From positions 1 through 54,788 of the forward strand of contig DUNX01000018.1 in NCBI GenBank assembly GCA_012839115.1: 54,788 nucleotides of DNA, in the 5' to 3' direction. This DNA comes from Bacillota bacterium (GTDB lineage: Bacteria > Bacillota > UBA4882 > UBA10575). Both the position numbers and the translations under genes were made by a program. The notes under the pieces were generated by a model, which saw nothing but the letters and a program-made list of their open reading frames with translations, was not told where the DNA came from and ran no database searches. Below, piece by piece: positions 8,861 through 16,486 of the stretch; position 1 is the first letter of the stretch; each line of letters begins with the position of its first letter.

Positions 8861-10159
8861 TTGCGTACCATTCTGATTCGCGGCGGTTGGGTTTTACCCC
8901 TTTCCGAAGGCGGGAAGCCTTTGCAAGACGGGATGGTGAAGATTACCGGCAATAAGATTGCCACGGTCGGTCCCTGGCGGGAGCCGGTGAAAGAGACGGA
9001 ACCGTATGAAGTGATCGACGCCCGGAACCGGCTGGTAATGCCGGGACTGGTTAATACCCATACCCACGCGGCCATGGTTTTATTGCGGGGAGTGGCCGAC
9101 GATCTGCCGTTAATGACCTGGTTGAAGGAGAAGATCTGGCCCCTGGAGGACAGGCTCACTGCAGAACATATTTATTGGGGAACCAGGCTGGCGATTAACG
9201 AGATGTTGCTCTCCGGGACGACCACCTTTGCGGATATGTATTTCTTCGAGGAAGAGGCGCGGGCGGTGGAAGAGACCGGAATTCGCGCGGTCCTATCCCG
9301 CGGCCTTATCGGCCTGGAAGAACAGGCAGAAAAAAATCTGGAAGAAGCGGTCACCCAGGCCAGGGAATGGCGGGGACGGGCCGGGAACCGGATCACGGTG
9401 ATGCTGGGGCCCCATGCCCCCTATACATGCCCGCCGGCCTTTCTCAAGGAGGTGGTGGCGGCGGCCAAACAATACCAGCTCGGGATCCATATCCACCTGG
9501 CTGAAACCGCCGACGAACTGGTGGAAATCGGGAAGGAGTACGGGAAAAGGCCTGTTGCCTACCTGGCGGAGCAGGGGCTTTTTACCCGCCCGGTGCTGGC
9601 AGCCCATGCCGTCTGGCTGGACGACGGGGAGATCTCTTATCTTGCCCGGCAAAAGGTGGCGATCGCCCATAATCCTTCCAGCAACATGAAGCTGGCCAGT
9701 GGGATTGCCCCTGTACCAAAGCTTCTGGCGGCCAAAATACCCGTGGGGTTGGGGACGGATGGGGCCGCCAGCAACAACCGGCTTGATATTTTTACGGAGA
9801 TGCGTACCGCCGCCTTACTCCATAAGGTGCAGACCAACGACCCGACGGTGATCCCCGCGGAGACCGCCTTAAAGATGGCGACGATTTACGGCGCCCGTGC
9901 GCTGGGGCTGGGTGACGTAACCGGCAGTCTGGAGCCGGGGAAAAGTGCCGACCTGATTATGCTCGATCTGAAAAAAAGCCACCTCACCCCGTTACATGAC
10001 CCGGTTTCCCTGGTTGTTTATGCCGCCCGGGGCAGCGATGTCAGTGATGTAATGGCTAATGGCGAGTGGTTGGTGAGAGAGGGGAGACTTGTCCGCTGGG
10101 AGGAAGAGGAGGTACTTGGGGAAGCCACCCGTTGCGCCCAGTCTTTGGTTAAAAAATAG
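8861..10159 (+). CDS. mtaD: 5-methylthioadenosine/S-adenosylhomocysteine deaminase
   Basis: Amidohydrolase-superfamily enzyme that hydrolytically removes the 6-amino group of MTA, SAH and related adenosyl compounds. Metal-site motifs in order: NTHTHAAM, HIHLAET, AHAVWLD, GTDGAASNN; the C-terminus has GSLEPGKSADLIMLDL. 432 residues from TTG 8861, which lies 9 nt after AAAGGGGG; ATG 8852 and GTG 8855 are in frame but too close to that site. Starts 15 bp after ahcY, last gene of the salvage set. Its product would feed the mtnP-like and ahcY-like enzymes if these accept inosine-type substrates. Confidence 0.93.
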   Translation: MRTILIRGGWVLPLSEGGKPLQDGMVKITGNKIATVGPWREPVKETEPYEVIDARNRLVMPGLVNTHTHAAMVLLRGVADDLPLMTWLKEKIWPLEDRLTAEHIYWGTRLAINEMLLSGTTTFADMYFFEEEARAVEETGIRAVLSRGLIGLEEQAEKNLEEAVTQAREWRGRAGNRITVMLGPHAPYTCPPAFLKEVVAAAKQYQLGIHIHLAETADELVEIGKEYGKRPVAYLAEQGLFTRPVLAAHAVWLDDGEISYLARQKVAIAHNPSSNMKLASGIAPVPKLLAAKIPVGLGTDGAASNNRLDIFTEMRTAALLHKVQTNDPTVIPAETALKMATIYGARALGLGDVTGSLEPGKSADLIMLDLKKSHLTPLHDPVSLVVYAARGSDVSDVMANGEWLVREGRLVRWEEEEVLGEATRCAQSLVKK

Positions 10160-10241
10160 TAAAAAAAAGAGGAATATTGACCAATCAAGCAAAAAACGCG
10201 AATAATTACCGGTAATATCTTATTACGGACTATTATTCCTT

Positions 10242-10270
10242 TTGATGTTTATGCCAAGCTTTGATAATAT
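10242..10270 (+). promoter_or_regulatory. Sigma-A-type promoter for the candidate small RNA
   Basis: TTGATG (10242-10247), a 17-bp spacer and TAATAT (10265-10270) give a good housekeeping promoter with expected start near 10276. It lies inside a 9-bp inverted repeat (GCCAAGCTT 10253-10261 / AAGCTTGGC 10327-10335), so the left arm would not be in the transcript if this promoter is used. Confidence 0.55.
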
Positions 10271-10275
10271 TAAGG

Positions 10276-10469
10276 TACAGCCTTTAGTTTTGGGTAAAGA
10301 CGGAAGGCTGAAGAGCTTCACTTTGAAGCTTGGCGCCGGCAGAGAGGTGAGCGCTCGCCCTACTCTTGACCACGCCGGCAGTCAGAGTAGGAGTCGCAAA
10401 TGTTGTAGGACGTTTGTGGACGAAGTGGAAAGCTACTATTTTAAGCCACCGAAAGGTGGCCTTTTTTTT
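10276..10469 (+). ncRNA. Candidate structured small RNA (unrecognised family)
   Basis: About 190 nt with consecutive stems and no plausible reading frame. Stems: CAGCCTT 10278-10284 / AAGGCTG 10304-10310; AGCTTCA 10314-10320 / TGAAGCT 10324-10330; CCTACTCTTGAC 10359-10370 / GTCAGAGTAGG 10381-10391 (one bulge); CAAATG 10397-10402 / CGTTTG 10411-10416; then a GNRA-loop terminator. The loop of the third hairpin (10371-10380) holds GCCGGC, complementary to GCCGGC at 10335-10340, so a pseudoknot is possible. I compared it by eye with known riboswitch, 6S, SRP, tmRNA and RNase P hallmarks and found no match. It ends before nrdR and has its own promoter. Confidence 0.5.
10443..10469 (+). terminator. 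Intrinsic terminator of the small RNA
   Basis: GCCACC - GAAA - GGTGGC (10445-10460) followed by C and eight T. Closes the transcript of the candidate small RNA and any read-through from mtaD. Confidence 0.92.
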
Positions 10470-10478
10470 GTTATTTTT

Positions 10479-10500
10479 CCACCGAAGGGTGGTTTTTTTA
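10479..10500 (+). terminator. Second intrinsic terminator
   Basis: CCACC - GAAG - GGTGG (10479-10492) followed by seven T, 9 bp after the first terminator's T-run. The stem is a near copy of the first, suggesting local duplication. Confidence 0.85.
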
Positions 10501-10646
10501 TTGTTTTTAAGGAATTTTATCCGTCTTATGCTTGTGGGGAGCGCCCGGCGAAATATAATCTGCCATAATCAAAAGCGAAACGGGATCTAGGGAAGATTTG
10601 CCGGGGTAAACCAAATTTCCCGGCAGAAAAAAAGGCCAGACAACAA

Positions 10647-10702
10647 TGGACAACCCAACATATTGACCTTATAATGGTAGTAGTCACTACATATTGTACT
10701 AC
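10647..10702 (+). promoter_or_regulatory. nrdR-nrdD promoter with two NrdR boxes
   Basis: -35 TGGACA (10647-10652), 17-bp spacer, -10 TATAAT (10670-10675). Two NrdR-box-like 16-mers are present: ACCCAACATATTGACC (10653-10668) in the spacer and TCACTACATATTGTAC (10684-10699) over the start. They share ACATATTG and begin exactly 31 bp apart, the three-turn spacing known for paired NrdR boxes. Against the consensus ACACTATATATTGTGT they match at 10 and 12 of 16. This indicates autoregulation of the ribonucleotide reductase operon by NrdR with dATP/ATP status. Confidence 0.75.
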
Positions 10703-10723
10703 AAGAAACGGCGAACGGCAGGG

Positions 10724-10797
10724 TTCGCGCGCGCACGCGAGACAGGAATGCCTTCGACAGGACCTGCAAATTCTGATCGTGGCAGGATTCGCGCGGG
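10724..10797 (+). repeat. Pair of alternating C/G tracts in the nrdR leader
   Basis: TTCGCGCGCGCACGCGA (10724-10740) followed by GACAGGA, and ATTCGCGCGGG (10787-10797) followed by ACAGGA. TTCGCGCG recurs 64 bp apart with similar right flanks. The first tract can fold TCGCG/CGCGA. Located in the transcribed leader between the NrdR-box promoter and the nrdR start. Confidence 0.65.
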
Positions 10798-10812
10798 ACA
10801 GGAGAGAGAAAA

Positions 10813-11286
10813 TTGCGTTGCCCCTATTGTAACTACCCGGAAAGCCGGGTTGTTGACTCCCGGCCGGTGGAAGAAGGGATGACAATCAGGCGCCGGCGTG
10901 AGTGCCTGCAATGCGAAAAAAGGTTCACCACTTATGAACGGCTGGAACAGGAACCTTTGATCGTCATTAAAAAAGATGGGCGCAGGGAACCGTTTGACCG
11001 GCAAAAGATTCTGAACGGCCTCTTGAAGGCCTGTGAAAAGCGGCCCCTCTCCTTTGCCACCCTGGAACAACTCGTGACCAGCGTGGAGCAGGCTGTTCGC
11101 AACCGGATGGAGAACGAGGTCCCCAGTACCGTTATTGGTGAATTGGTTATGGAGCAGCTTAAAGCCGTTGATGAGGTGGCATACGTCCGTTTTGCCTCGG
11201 TTTACCGGCAGTTTCGAGATCTTGATATTTTTATGGAAGAACTGGAAAACCTCTTAAACGCGCGGACAAAACAGAAAGATAAGTAA
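10813..11286 (+). CDS. nrdR: Transcriptional repressor NrdR
   Basis: Zinc-finger plus ATP-cone repressor of ribonucleotide reductase genes. 157 residues: Cys3, Cys6, Cys31 and Cys34 form the zinc ribbon (MRCPYC ... ECLQC), followed by an ATP-cone from about 48 to 138 (VIKKDGRREPFDRQKILNGL). Start TTG 10813 is fixed by the invariant N-terminus and by CAGGAGAG upstream. Two bases separate its stop codon from the start of the open frame holding nrdD. The two boxes in its promoter argue for self-control. Confidence 0.97.
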   Translation: MRCPYCNYPESRVVDSRPVEEGMTIRRRRECLQCEKRFTTYERLEQEPLIVIKKDGRREPFDRQKILNGLLKACEKRPLSFATLEQLVTSVEQAVRNRMENEVPSTVIGELVMEQLKAVDEVAYVRFASVYRQFRDLDIFMEELENLLNARTKQKDK

Positions 11287-11315
11287 GATTGGAAGAGAGA
11301 GGAGTGGACGGAGAG

Positions 11316-13436
11316 ATGGGTGGCATGCAGGAGCTGTTGCCGCAGGAGATGGAAATAGGGGAAAAGCCAAGGAAAGGCCAGATTTCGACAATACCCCCGG
11401 TTTTTTCTCCCGGGCAGGGGAGCGTTTTCCGTTCGATCCGGAAAAGGGACGGGAGAATCGTTGAATTTGACGTTTTGAAGATCACCGACGCTATTTTCAA
11501 AGCCGCCCGGGCCATCGGGGGCGAAGACCGGCAACTGGCGGAAGAATTGGCACAGGTGGTTACCGATTATTTGGTGAAGACGAAAGGACCGGGGATCCCC
11601 ACTGTTGAGGAGGTCCAGGATGCGGTCGAAAAGGTGCTGATCGAAACAGGCCACGCCAAAACCGCCAAAGCCTATATCCTTTACCGTGACTGGCGGACCA
11701 GGCTCCGGGAGACCAAATCCGAGTTGATGGATGCGGTGGAAGAGATCCTCGTCGAAACAAACAGGGAGAACGCGAATATCGGGAATTCCCCCTCGGCCAA
11801 GATGTTACAGATTGCTTCTGCGGCCAGTAAGAGATATTACCTTTACCGGCTGCTCCCGGAGGAGTTTTCCCGGGCGCACCAGACCGGGGATTTGCACATC
11901 CACGACTTGGATTTTTACGGGAAGACCCTGACCTGTATCCAGATTCCCCTAGGCCGGCTATTGCAGGAGGGTTTTGATAACGGCCATGGTTATATCCGTC
12001 CACCGAAGCGGCCGGCGTCGGCCGCGGCTTTGGCCGCCATCATCCTGCAGAGTTCCCAGAATGATATGCACGGAGGACAATCCTTTGCCTTCTTCGACAA
12101 GGATATGGCCGCCTTTGTCAAGGACGCGTCGGAAGATGAGGTTTACCAGGCGATGGAAGCTTTGATTTATAACCTCAACTCCATGCATAGCCGGGCCGGG
12201 GCCCAAGTCCCGTTCAGCAGTATCAATCTGGGGACCGACACCTCTCCGGAAGGCCGGATGATCACCCGCGCGCTTTTGCTCGCTCACGAACGGGGGTTGG
12301 GGCGCGGGGAAACCCCGATCTTTCCCAATATTATTTTCCGGGTGAAGAAAGGGGTTAATTTAGAGCCGGACGACCCCAATTACGACCTTTTCCAGTTGGC
12401 AATCCGCACCGCCTCCCGGCGGCTCAATCCGACCTTTGCCTTTATGGACAGCACCTTCAACGCACCCTACGGCGACGAGGTCAGCTATATGGGCTGCCGT
12501 ACGCGGGTGATTGCCAACCGCCACGGTCCGGAGGTATCCACCGGTCGCGGCAACCTCTCCTTTACCACGGTTAACCTGCCCCGCTTGGCGATCCTGGCCA
12601 AAGGAGATTTGGAATTATTCTACCATAAACTCGACCGGTTGCTGGAGTTGACCGCCAGACAGCTTTACCACCGTTTCCGGCTACAGTCCAAATTGAAAGT
12701 AAAGGACATGCCGTTTTTAATGGGCCAGGGCCTTTACTTGGATTCGGAAAAACTGGGGCCTGACGACTCAATCGCTCCTGTAATCAGACATGGGACCCTT
12801 TCCATCGGCTTTATCGGTTTGGCAGAAACCCTGACTGCTTTGACCGGTTCTCATCACGGCGAAGATTCCGCCGCCCACCGGTTGGGGTTGGAGATTATTA
12901 GTCATATGCGCCGCCGGATCGATGAATTTGTCGATGAGTACGACCTGAACTACACTCTTCTCGCCACTCCGGCCGAGGGGCTCTCCGGTCGTTTCGTGGC
13001 TTTGGACCGGTCCCAGTTCGGGGTGGTTAAGGGGATTACCGATAAAGAGTACTATACCAACAGTTTTCACTTACCGGTCAACTACGAGACCAGTTGTTAC
13101 CAGAAGATATTGCTGGAGGGGCCTTTCCACCGCCTGACCAATGCCGGCCACATCAGCTATGTGGAACTGGATGCACCGCCGGAACAGAATTTAGAGGCGG
13201 TGGAGGCGATCATCAGGCATATGGCAGCCTGTGACGTCGGGTACGCGGGGATCAATTTCCCAGTCGACGAATGTCATGCCTGCGGATACCACGGGATTTT
13301 CCCGGGTGATTGTCCCTCTTGCGGTTCGGGTTTCATCCGCCGGGTCCGGCGGATTACCGGTTACCTTTCGACAATCGACCGGTTTAATGACGCCAAGAGG
13401 GCCGAGTTATCCGAAAGAAAAGCACATTTGCAGTAA
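11316..13436 (+). CDS. nrdD: Anaerobic (class III) ribonucleoside-triphosphate reductase
   Basis: Glycyl-radical enzyme that makes dNTPs without oxygen. 706 residues: an N-terminal ATP-cone (about 40-125, FRSIRKRDGRIVEFDVLKI), the catalytic barrel (HDLDFYGKTLTC, NLNSMHSRAGAQVPFSSIN), a Zn site CHACGYHG ... CPSCG and the radical loop RITGYLSTIDRFNDAKRAE with the glycyl radical Gly in RITGYL. ATG 11316 is preferred, with AGGAG 11 nt upstream; TTG 11289 and GTG 11304 are in frame. The activating enzyme NrdG is not next to it: the following gene is a SWIM protein. Its presence points to anaerobic growth. Confidence 0.96.
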   Translation: MGGMQELLPQEMEIGEKPRKGQISTIPPVFSPGQGSVFRSIRKRDGRIVEFDVLKITDAIFKAARAIGGEDRQLAEELAQVVTDYLVKTKGPGIPTVEEVQDAVEKVLIETGHAKTAKAYILYRDWRTRLRETKSELMDAVEEILVETNRENANIGNSPSAKMLQIASAASKRYYLYRLLPEEFSRAHQTGDLHIHDLDFYGKTLTCIQIPLGRLLQEGFDNGHGYIRPPKRPASAAALAAIILQSSQNDMHGGQSFAFFDKDMAAFVKDASEDEVYQAMEALIYNLNSMHSRAGAQVPFSSINLGTDTSPEGRMITRALLLAHERGLGRGETPIFPNIIFRVKKGVNLEPDDPNYDLFQLAIRTASRRLNPTFAFMDSTFNAPYGDEVSYMGCRTRVIANRHGPEVSTGRGNLSFTTVNLPRLAILAKGDLELFYHKLDRLLELTARQLYHRFRLQSKLKVKDMPFLMGQGLYLDSEKLGPDDSIAPVIRHGTLSIGFIGLAETLTALTGSHHGEDSAAHRLGLEIISHMRRRIDEFVDEYDLNYTLLATPAEGLSGRFVALDRSQFGVVKGITDKEYYTNSFHLPVNYETSCYQKILLEGPFHRLTNAGHISYVELDAPPEQNLEAVEAIIRHMAACDVGYAGINFPVDECHACGYHGIFPGDCPSCGSGFIRRVRRITGYLSTIDRFNDAKRAELSERKAHLQ

Positions 13437-13448
13437 AGGATCACGTTG

Positions 13449-14798
13449 GTGAGTTATATGCCAAGCGGGAGCAGGGAGCGGTTTTTTTCCCGGCTGTTCT
13501 CTTGGGAAGAATGGAGAAGAGGCCGGGAATACGGGCGGGAAGGGCTGATCAGCGGGGCTTGCTACGGCGACGGTGTTTGGCAAGGGACGGTAACCGGCGC
13601 CCTGGGCTGTTACCGTGTGCGGGTTAAACGCGAAAGCGGCGGGTGGCGGATGAACTGTTCCTGCCCGTCCCGGGAAGGCCGCTGCCGGCATGCTGCCGCC
13701 CTTTTATCCCACTGGCTCCGGGAACCGGAGGCATTTGCGCCTATGGTAGAGGTTTACCGGCAGTTGGCAGAGCTCTCCCGGAACGAAGCTGTGGCCCTTC
13801 TGCAATTGGTCGCCGGAGAAGAGGGGGAGTTACTCCGGCGGCTTTTGGCAGGCCGGGGTAAAGAGGGAGAAAAGAAGCGGGTTTCCCTGAAAAAACTCCT
13901 CTCTCTCGTCAGGAATCTGGGCCTGGAAACCCGGTCGCCCTGGCGCAGCCGGCAGGTTTGGGAGGAGCGGTGGTATAACCTGCTCCTTGCAGTGGAGGAA
14001 GAATTAAAGACCGGCGCCGGTGGCAGCAAAAAGAAAGCCTGGGAAGGTCTTCTCCTGTTAGCCGAAAAGTTGCTGGATTTTATCGCCGGTTTTTCCCTGG
14101 GAACCATGGCTACCGGATATTTGCTTCGCCTGCTTGAACCCCTCGCCACTTACGCCGGGGAGGGGATTCCGTGGCCGGTAGCCGCAAAAATCCTCCGTTT
14201 TTACCTGCAGACCCCGCTGACTGCCGGGGAAGAAGAGGGTTTTTTCGTTTTTTTTCGCCGGTTGGCCGCGGTCAAAGGCCGGGAGGTCTTTTTTTCTTTG
14301 GTTAGGGATGAAGCCCTTCCCTGCGGAAAAGAGGGTCAGCTGCCGGTGGTCCGGTGGGTTCGCCTTTCGGGAGAATTGTGGCCGCCCGGGACCGAAAGCT
14401 TTCAAGAATTGGCCGGCTGGTGTTTAAAGGATTATCGGCGTCTTCTCCCGCTTCTGGACTTTTTGGAAGAAAAGGGCGAGTACCGGGAGGCGAAAACCCT
14501 GCTCCAATCAGGAATGGATCTCTTTACCGGCGCCGGCGGCCGGTATCTTTACCGTCTGCGCTTGGCCGCGCTACACCGGGCTTTGGGAGAGTGGAAAGAA
14601 GCGCTTTATCTGGAGAACCTCAATTTTACGGAGCGCCCGGGGAGGGAAGAGTATTTTCGCCTGCAAAGATTGGCTGTTGAGATTGGGGAATGGTCCCGGA
14701 TCAAACCCGGGGTCTTCCGGGCGTTGGCCGGGAAAACCCCGGCGCTCTACAGGGAATTGCAGGCTATGGAGGCCGGAAATTTTCCCGGTTCCTCTTGA
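13449..14798 (+). CDS. SWIM zinc-finger protein, unknown role
   Basis: 449 residues. The SWIM motif CxCxnCxH is CSCPSREGRCRH (Cys70, Cys72, Cys79, His81), preceded by a domain typical of SWIM proteins (GVWQGTVTGALGCYRVRV). The rest is Leu/Glu/Arg-rich, predicted largely helical, with no nuclease or helicase motif. SWIM domains bind DNA or protein, often beside SNF2 helicases, which are absent here. GTG 13449 lies 7 nt after AAAGGAT; TTG 13446 is just upstream in frame. The stop codon overlaps the tRNA-Thr promoter -35 box. Confidence 0.8.
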   Translation: MSYMPSGSRERFFSRLFSWEEWRRGREYGREGLISGACYGDGVWQGTVTGALGCYRVRVKRESGGWRMNCSCPSREGRCRHAAALLSHWLREPEAFAPMVEVYRQLAELSRNEAVALLQLVAGEEGELLRRLLAGRGKEGEKKRVSLKKLLSLVRNLGLETRSPWRSRQVWEERWYNLLLAVEEELKTGAGGSKKKAWEGLLLLAEKLLDFIAGFSLGTMATGYLLRLLEPLATYAGEGIPWPVAAKILRFYLQTPLTAGEEEGFFVFFRRLAAVKGREVFFSLVRDEALPCGKEGQLPVVRWVRLSGELWPPGTESFQELAGWCLKDYRRLLPLLDFLEEKGEYREAKTLLQSGMDLFTGAGGRYLYRLRLAALHRALGEWKEALYLENLNFTERPGREEYFRLQRLAVEIGEWSRIKPGVFRALAGKTPALYRELQAMEAGNFPGSS

Positions 14799-14823
14799 AT
14801 CCGGTGTGGGCTTGTGTTAGAAT
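14795..14823 (+). promoter_or_regulatory. Promoter of tRNA-Thr
   Basis: TTGAAT (14795-14800), exact 17-bp spacer, TAGAAT (14818-14823). The -35 box contains the stop codon of the SWIM gene. Expected start is near 14830, 18 bp before the mature tRNA end. Confidence 0.8.
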
Positions 14824-14847
14824 AATGCTGTGTGGGTAGAAAGAGAG

Positions 14848-14923
14848 GCCGGTGTAGCTCAATCGGCAGAGCAGCTGATTTGTAATCAGCAGGTTACCGG
14901 TTCAAGTCCGGTCGCCGGCTCCA
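14848..14923 (+). tRNA. tRNA-Thr (anticodon TGT)
   Basis: Complete 76-nt cloverleaf: acceptor GCCGGTG 14848-14854 with CGCCGGC 14913-14919, anticodon stem GCTGA/TCAGC with loop TTTGTAA and anticodon TGT at 14881-14883, T-arm ACCGG-TTCAAGT-CCGGT, discriminator T and encoded CCA at 14921-14923. Followed by a T-run (14925-14930) that may end transcription. Confidence 0.97.
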
Positions 14924-15252
14924 GTTTTTTAATTTTACCGGAAGGAAGTCCGCCCCCGGTGGGTAACGGATGATTCGCGCGCACGGTCCAGCTTTTCCTC
15001 CCGCTCTCCGCACAGAACGCGGATAAGAGCGGGTATATTTTTGTTTTCGCCTTTTTTCCCGTTGTCTGCCGGTAAAATTTTCACCCGTAGATTTGGTTTA
15101 CCGTGCTTATTCACTGCTTCCTTTTCCCCTGCGGCTGGGGAGGCCGGCCAAAATACTGTGAAAAGCATGACCAAAGCAAATTATGACCAATCATATCCGG
15201 CCCCTGGCCTTTGTTCCAGGTGGCTGCGGGGGCAGCCACAACTCGCCCTGGC
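14924..15252. other. Gene-free spacer with competing stem-loops
   Basis: No credible gene. It contains an alternating tract ATTCGCGCGCACGG (14973-14986). At 15203-15251 the segments CCTGG (15203-15207), CCAGG (15216-15220) and CCTGG (15247-15251) allow two exclusive pairings, and TGGCTGC/GCAGCCA (15221-15238) forms a 7-bp stem with a GGGG loop between them. There is no T-run, so it is not a standard terminator. Confidence 0.45.
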
Positions 15253-15281
15253 TTGCCCTTTCTCCTTTTCCATGATATGAT
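15253..15281 (+). promoter_or_regulatory. Promoter of the glycosyltransferase gene
   Basis: TTGCCC (15253-15258), 17-bp spacer, TATGAT (15276-15281), about 54 bp before the start codon. Confidence 0.6.
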
Positions 15282-15334
15282 AATATGTAAACATCCGCCA
15301 ATACTTTCCGGATTAACACAGGAGGGAATAAAAA

Positions 15335-16486
15335 TTGGTGAAACGCCTGCTTGTTCTCTCGGCTTCCATCGGCGCCGGGCATTTGAAGGCCGCGGAGGCC
15401 GTATGTGGGGCTTTTAAAAACTGTTACCCGGAGAAAGACGCTGTCCATGTCGATTTTTTGAAATACTGCGATCCGGTGGTCAGCAAAATCTTAGAGGAAT
15501 CCTATTATTTTCTCACCAGCCGGATGGCCTGGGTCTACGGGTTCATATACGAAAAGGAGAAGCGCCGTCCGGAACCGTTGGTCAAAAAGGAGCAGTTGCT
15601 GCTGGCGCTTGGGAAGTATAAGAAGTTTCTCGATGAATACCGGCCGGATCTTATTGTCAGTACCCACTTTTTCCCTGCGGCGGTGGTCTCTTATTATTAC
15701 CCCAAATATCCCGTGCCGAACGGGGTCATCCTTACGGATTACGCCGGTCACCCGATGTGGGTCTATCCCCATGTCGGCCGGTATTTTGTGGCCTGCCAGG
15801 AAATGGTTGATGAACTCTGGACATATGGAGTTGACAAGGAAAAGATAAAGGTGACCGGGATTCCGATCCGGCCTGAATTCGGCCTTACCCTTTCCTCTGC
15901 CCAGCTGCGGGAGGAAAAAGGGTTGCCGCCGGACCAGCCGGTGATTATGGTGATGAGCGGCGGTAACGCCATCGGCCCGCTGATGGAGATCTTGGAGGTC
16001 CTAAACCGTGTGCCGGAAGGCTTTACCGCAGTGGTGATTACCGGGAAAAATGAGAAGACCCGGCGGGCGTTGGCGGAGACAAAGGATAAGTTCCATTTTA
16101 CCTTGCATCTCCCGGGTTATGTGGATGATATGCATAAATGGATGCGCCTGGCGGATTTTTTAATCTCCAAGGCCGGCGGGCTCACGGTCTCCGAGGCTTT
16201 GGCCGTAGGCCTGCCGATATTGGTGGTATGTCCGACTCCCGGTCAGGAAGAGGCCAATACCGAGCTTTTGCTGAAGGCGGGGGCCGGGTATTACCTGAAG
16301 GAACTTGAAAATTTAGAACCCGTGGTCCAACAGTTGTTGAAAGACCCGGCGAAACTTGGCCAGTTACGGGAGAACGCGACCAAGCTCGGAAAGCCCGGTG
16401 CGGCTGTGGAAATAATTAAAGAATTGGTAAAAATGGCAGAAACAGCTGAGAAATTTTCTTGCTCAACCTCCGGGGATTTGTTATAA
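15335..16486 (+). CDS. MGDG synthase/UgtP-like glycosyltransferase
   Basis: 383 residues, GT-B fold processive-type glycosyltransferase of the family of plant MGDG synthase and Bacillus UgtP, which glycosylate diacylglycerol using a UDP-sugar at the membrane. N-terminal MGDG_synth motif LLVLSASIGAGHLKAAEAV, a His-rich acceptor face (VSTHFFP), the nucleotide-sugar half with MVMSGGNAIGP and SKAGGLTVSEALAVGLPILV. TTG 15335 is 8 nt after AGGAGGG; GTG 15338 is adjacent. The sugar donor cannot be read from sequence; glycolipid synthesis is inferred from the family. Confidence 0.88.
   Translation: MVKRLLVLSASIGAGHLKAAEAVCGAFKNCYPEKDAVHVDFLKYCDPVVSKILEESYYFLTSRMAWVYGFIYEKEKRRPEPLVKKEQLLLALGKYKKFLDEYRPDLIVSTHFFPAAVVSYYYPKYPVPNGVILTDYAGHPMWVYPHVGRYFVACQEMVDELWTYGVDKEKIKVTGIPIRPEFGLTLSSAQLREEKGLPPDQPVIMVMSGGNAIGPLMEILEVLNRVPEGFTAVVITGKNEKTRRALAETKDKFHFTLHLPGYVDDMHKWMRLADFLISKAGGLTVSEALAVGLPILVVCPTPGQEEANTELLLKAGAGYYLKELENLEPVVQQLLKDPAKLGQLRENATKLGKPGAAVEIIKELVKMAETAEKFSCSTSGDLL

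Noticed and set aside
10242-10469. Assignment of the structured RNA to a known class
   Set aside because: No cobalamin, SAM, glycine, c-di-GMP, ZTP, THF, fluoride, ydaO, T-box, 6S, SRP, tmRNA or RNase P signature was recognised; left unnamed.
10242-10568. A + strand frame through the candidate small RNA
   Set aside because: It passes through both terminators and several perfect stems and has no ribosome site.
14935-15174. Minus-strand frame of 79 codons
   Set aside because: No ribosome site, no recognisable family, crosses the alternating CG tract; judged spacer.
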